DNA of 64,000 nt from Siphonodentalium dalli. Lineage: Eukaryota; Mollusca; Scaphopoda; Gadilida; Siphonodentaliidae. The stretch's first letter is position 1. Each line of letters starts with the position of its first letter. Below are positions 59,406 to 64,000 of the stretch, piece by piece. The translations under genes and the position numbers were made by a program. The stretch is from contig CP136067.1 in the NCBI GenBank assembly GCA_032622095.1, forward strand, positions 126,145,030 to 126,209,029, read 5' to 3'. The notes under the pieces were generated by a model. The model saw only the letters and a list, made by a program, of their open reading frames with translations, did not search any database and was not told where the DNA came from.

Positions 59406-60169
59406 ATTTCTAAACCAAGAATTAATTGTTATGTACAAGTGATTTATATAGTGGAATAACTGTTGAAAGTCAATGAGAGCAAAATTGTGATAAAAACGTT
59501 ATGGTAAACATTGAAAAAGGTCCAACGCGTTGATTAGATATTATGAAAATAATATTCAGACAAAAATATTTGAACTAATACTACAGCTACGATTAAAGAC
59601 TTTTGTTGACAAATCACTATAACAGTTGTGTCTACATAACAATAGTTTCAACAAATATAATGTTATTAGAGAACTGTCAGTAAGTTGTTTTTATCTATTT
59701 CTCAATGTTCTTATACCGGCTTCAGGTCGAAGGAAACTTGTACTACTTTACTTTGTTTCAAGGTTATAAACGTCACTCCAGTATGGCCGTTGGAAACTTC
59801 CAATGATCGGATGAGCAACCTCAGCATTAATGTGGCTAATAACTCCACTAACACCGCAGGTCATGTGGTCCTGGTATGCGCTATGATGCTGGTGGCTCCT
59901 GCTGAATTGATATCATGTTATGGCAAACTGATGCTGTTAAGAAAAAGTACCGTTATTTTTTTCTAAAGTTTTCTTTCGTGATGTTCGGATAATCTGAATA
60001 TATTATATGTATCAAACATTCAAAAACATATATACTGCAAAATATTTTAATTCTGCTTTTATTAGTTGTTGCAAATCGACTATAATCAAGACGACTATTC
60101 ACGTCTATTTGCAAACACCAGCGTACCCATTATAATTAATATATTTTTTCAAAAAAAATATGATTTTGA

Positions 60170-60275
60170 TTGTTTCATACAGACACAGGTTTCTTGAATG
60201 TTTCATACAGACTCTGGCTTTATTCTTGAATGTTTCATACATACACTGGTTTCTTGAATGTTTCATACAGACACC
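60170..60275. repeat. Minisatellite, four units of 27-35 bp
   Basis: Four copies of GAATGTTTCATACAGACACT followed by GGTTTCTT. Confidence 0.9.
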
Positions 60276-60329
60276 GGATTTTTCTCAAATCTCGGATTAG
60301 TCAAACACCGCGAACAGTACAACTTTTTA

Positions 60330-62860
60330 TATTTTAGGCTTAAGCGTACATATGATCTATTTGTGCTTAATCGCAAATGATTTGTGCTTAAGCATAAGTG
60401 ATTTGCGCTTAACCGTCGATATGTGTGCTTAAGCGCAAATGATACATGTTATTTTCGCTTAAGCGCAAATAAGGAATAATTGTGAAAACGGCCTCCCATA
60501 CAACGAATCATCATCATTCAGGTCTATTTGACAATTGTCATGTATCTCTGATTTGATACCGTAGTGCCGAAGAATTTTAGATCTATAAATTATAAAAGTC
60601 AGTTATGGGAGAACTTTTTCACATTTATTAGCTAATTGTGCTTAACCATAATTCATTTAAGCTTAAGCATAATACAGTACTCTTAATCATAAATTAATGA
60701 CATTATGCGTACCTTATCTAATTATGCTTAATCGTAATTCATGACACTTAAGCATAAATCAATTATGCGTAAGCGTAATTCAATTATGATTCAGAGTATT
60801 GCAGATTTACTTTTAAGTGTAATACAAATATGACACTATTATTCTTAAGCATAATTCAATTATACAGTAATTAATTTGCTTAAGTGCAATTCACTTAACT
60901 TTCCCTTCAAACTGAAATGGATACAATTAATTCACTAATGCCAGTAACACAATAAATGAGAAGTAGTAAACATAACGGCATCTGTTTGCTCTACCAGCAT
61001 CATACCAATTCAACAGGACCCCTCGACATCATAGCAGCTTAGAAGGACCACTTGACCAGGGGTGACTAACCTTGTGTCTATCTTGTTTTTCGATGAGGCA
61101 TGGCAGCGTAGCCATATTTCCAGTCACCGCGGAAACGAACACCGTCGAAGGGGCATTTTCTACAATGGAATGTTTTGTTTTTCAGTAAATTGTATTCTTC
61201 AAAAATAACACACGTAACGAATATACAAATAGAAAACAGTTCATAATAGTACAATACATATAGTATATATGTTACTATTTGATTAATATATATTATTATA
61301 CACGATATTATATATTCATGGTCAGACATTGTATATTAATCTTAATTCACTAAGTTACTGACTAAGTATTCAGCTACACACGGGCGTACTAAAGTCATAA
61401 AGAGTAAAGTATAGATTCATCATTCGTGGAACGATAACACATAAAATGGTATCTTTAAATGACACGAGGATGCCAAAAAATTAAACGCAATGATATGGGA
61501 GGCCCTTTTCACATTTATTACTTATTTTCGCTTAATCGAAAATATTTGCGCTTAAGCATAAATCATTTGCGCTTAAGCTTAAATCATCTTCGCTTAAGCG
61601 TAAATCATTTGCGTCTATCAATATGTCCCTATCAATTTATTTGCGCCTAGGCGTAAATCATTTGTTCTTAAGCGAAACACCTGACTCTCCCTTACTTCCC
61701 TCCATTTCATAGTATATTAGTATTTAGCCATAGTAGTAGCCCCAAACAGACTCGAAAATTGAAGAAAAACATTTCCCTATGCATATCAGCATCCCTGTCC
61801 ATGGTGTCCCAAGAATTGGTGCCTCACCCCAGGAGCGCCAGTATATGTTATTAAAGGGACATCTCCTGTACAGATCTTTACCACTTCCATGGCCATAAAA
61901 AGGGAATTGGGGTTATTACTGGGGGTTTGTTTCACTCGTATGGTGTACTTATTGACCTGAAATAGGGGGAAACCCTATTTTCATATTATCAGCATCCCTG
62001 GCCCCAATAATTTGTGCCTCCATTCCAGAGATCTAGTATATTTTATAAAAGAGACATATCCTGCACACATCTATGTCATGTCGATGGTCACAAACAGGGA
62101 ATTAGTGGTTACTGGGGCAATGCCTCCATTATATGGTGGGCCTATAAAGACTTGAGTGATGTATTCAGGCCTGTGCCAATTAAAATTAATTCAGGGGGGA
62201 ATGCATATGAATTTTTATTTGCGTCCAAGTGATTTGCGATTAAGCGTACATATGATCTATTTGTGCTTAATCGCAAATAATCTGTGCTTAAGCATAAATG
62301 ATTTACGCTTAACCGTCAATATGTGTGGTTAAGCGCAAATGATAGATGTTATTTTCGCTTAAGCGCAAATAAGGAATAAATGTGAAAACGTCCTCTCATA
62401 CAACGAATCATCATCATTCAGGTCAATTTGACAATTGTCATGCATTACTGCTTTGATACTGTGGTACCGCAATTTTTTAGATCTGTAATAGTCAGTTATG
62501 GGAGGCATTTTTCACATTTATTAGCTAATTGTGCTCGTTAATTAATTTAATCTTAAGCGTAATACAGTACGCTTAAGCGCAAATTAATTAACTTATGCGT
62601 ACCTTAGCTAACCGTGCTTAATCGAAATGCATTACACTTAAGCATTTATCAATTACGCGTAAGCGTAATTCAATTATGCTTCAGCGTTTTGCAGATATTG
62701 ATTTATTTTAAGTGTAATAACAGATGACTCTATTACGCTTAAGCATAATTCAATTATAGAGTTATTCATTTGCTTAAGTGTAATTCATTTAAATTTCCCC
62801 TCAAACTGAAATGGATACAACTAAATCACTAATGCCAGTAACCTAATCAGTGAGAAGTTA
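60330..62860. repeat. Composite block of CTTAAG-centred palindromic repeats
   Basis: Segments of about 620 bp at about 60348-60968 and 62236-62856 are direct copies, roughly 85 percent alike by eye. Each is packed with palindromic words built on CTTAAG (GCGCTTAAGCGCAAAT, TTACGCTTAAGCATAATT). A third, partial copy lies at about 61488-61680. Between them (61777-61965 and 61968-62160) is a second direct pair containing ATCAGCATCCCTG, ACATCTCCTG-type text and GGGAATT. No coding frame is convincing. Confidence 0.85.
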
Positions 62861-64000
62861 CTCAGAAGGGAAACATATCGTGCTGAAGTGCAATCCAAAA
62901 GAGCATTAATAACGAACCAAAGCCGGACGCTTTGGGTCGTATATAGACTATATCTGATTTTGTGACGTCACCAATTATTATCTAATACGACGCTGTTGTT
63001 TTGAATTTAGGGAGCGCGAATGTCGCGCAGTATATCGGTGAGCTTAAAGCATTAATGTCGTAATCGGCTGTCAAGAGGCCAACCCAAATCAGTCGACGTG
63101 CAACATTCTCCTATTTATATAAACTTCATAAAATCATTTATTTGTTTTTATTTATAAGTGAAAGTAGGTCCATAATGAATTTCTAACGGGTCTACTCCGG
63201 CACTCTACTGGATCAAATCATCTGACCCTACGAAGTTTTAATATTTGTTTAAATAAACTAAAATCACCACAACTCAACACGATCTACGTGTATCTCAAAG
63301 CTTTATTTTCCAACTGATGCACAGCAGTTGAAAAATAATGCATGGTTCTGTAGAGACTATACCGTGCGAAAGGAAATAAGATAATATTTAATTTGGATTT
63401 TTTGTTAACATAAGTCTGCATACTTACATACATCTGATAATCCATATATATCCTATGTTCTTGAATAGAATGAAAACACATACTTATGAACAAAGCAGAA
63501 GATACATTCAGTTCCACTCAAAATCGGTCAATGGTGAAAGTTATACGATGACGTTGTTTGTCGACTATCGTTGAAATCGACATGTTATGAATGAAGTGAA
63601 CATCTTGAGTATCTGAAGCGGAGAGCTGCCCTAGCCCGCCAAGTCATATAATGGTTATTTTCAGTTCCACGCACTCTCGACAACATATATAACTATTTAT
63701 AATTACCCCACTAAACATAAGCCTTATGCATGTGAATCATATTTGGTCGGGAATCTATAAAGTGATTTTGACAAGAATTGTTTTAAACGCTACATGAATA
63801 AAACCTTATGTGATTGTTTTAGCTTTGGTTCGTTAATTACGCTTGCGTATGATCTTAATATTATCTAGGCCTATACCTCACTCACAATTTGAAAAACACA
63901 TTGACATGATATTCAGCTGATCAGTTGAGTTACATAAATAACAGTCATTTTTAATTGCGATAAGTTAAACTATTTGTTAATTGCACTGTATTAAGAGCAT
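62861..64000. other. No gene recognised
   Basis: AT-rich sequence to the window edge. A minus-strand frame of 77 codons at 63284-63517 has no recognised similarity or splice context. Confidence 0.35.

Noticed and set aside
59685-59966. A 93-codon plus-strand frame with several NxS/T sequons
   Set aside because: Part of it (TGGTCCT...GCTATGATG...CCTGCTGAATTG) resembles, in inverse, text near 61000-61050, so it is likely an interspersed repeat; no domain was recognised.

Overview
This window looks like invertebrate nuclear DNA, most likely from a bivalve mollusc or another lophotrochozoan. It is AT-rich, its exons are short and separated by multi-kilobase introns with GT/AG junctions, and it is full of short interspersed repeats. 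One repeat at about 8.1-8.66 kb has the layout of the bivalve 'pearl' (Helentron-like) elements: a core of about 160 bp repeated, then an ACGG microsatellite, then a terminal hairpin. The species assignment is inference.

The only convincing host coding sequence is a chain of eight small exons, all on the minus strand and read from high to low coordinates. Four exons (55729-55921, 50409-50561, 49610-49738, 45818-46114) encode the second half of Ig1, a split Ig2 and a complete Ig3 of a DIP/lachesin/IgLON-type neuronal cell-surface protein. Three further exons (43418-43524, 21491-21698, 8777-9067) encode a split Ig1 and a complete Ig2 that resemble Dpr/zig-8. A Thr/Ser-rich stalk exon follows (1472-1534). 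All junction phases are compatible from end to end. The window therefore holds either a DIP-like gene directly followed by a Dpr-like gene, or one five-Ig fusion. The signal peptide and first half-domain lie upstream of the exons found, probably beyond the window, and the membrane anchor lies beyond position 1.

The introns carry mobile DNA. There is an apparently intact MULE-type transposon (30957-34127) whose gene encodes a PHD-like finger, a FLYWCH finger and a DDE transposase, with terminal inverted repeats built from 16-bp tandem arrays. There are three decayed or truncated LINEs (16.8-18.8, 22.2-24.1, 35.9-38.7 kb), a Polinton/Maverick DNA polymerase B fragment (3.4-3.6 kb), a hAT-like non-autonomous element with an 8-bp target duplication (53768-54765), an element with a 9-bp duplication carrying a RecQ-like helicase fragment (9521-10130), head-to-tail Helitron-like units filled with a 122-bp satellite (10601-12026), a TTAA-flanked element (47354-47803), a TA-flanked foldback element (5510-6322) and a double-hairpin MITE family (16.1, 45.2, 47.9 kb).

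Five long near-perfect palindromes (20.4, 30.5, 41.1, 57.9, 58.4 kb) have largely different arms but share one centre: two direct CTCG tetranucleotides around a tiny stem-loop. I do not recognise this class. The right-hand end (59-63 kb) is a composite of palindromic CTTAAG-centred repeats with a direct duplication of about 620 bp. All database, RNA and comparative claims are untested here.
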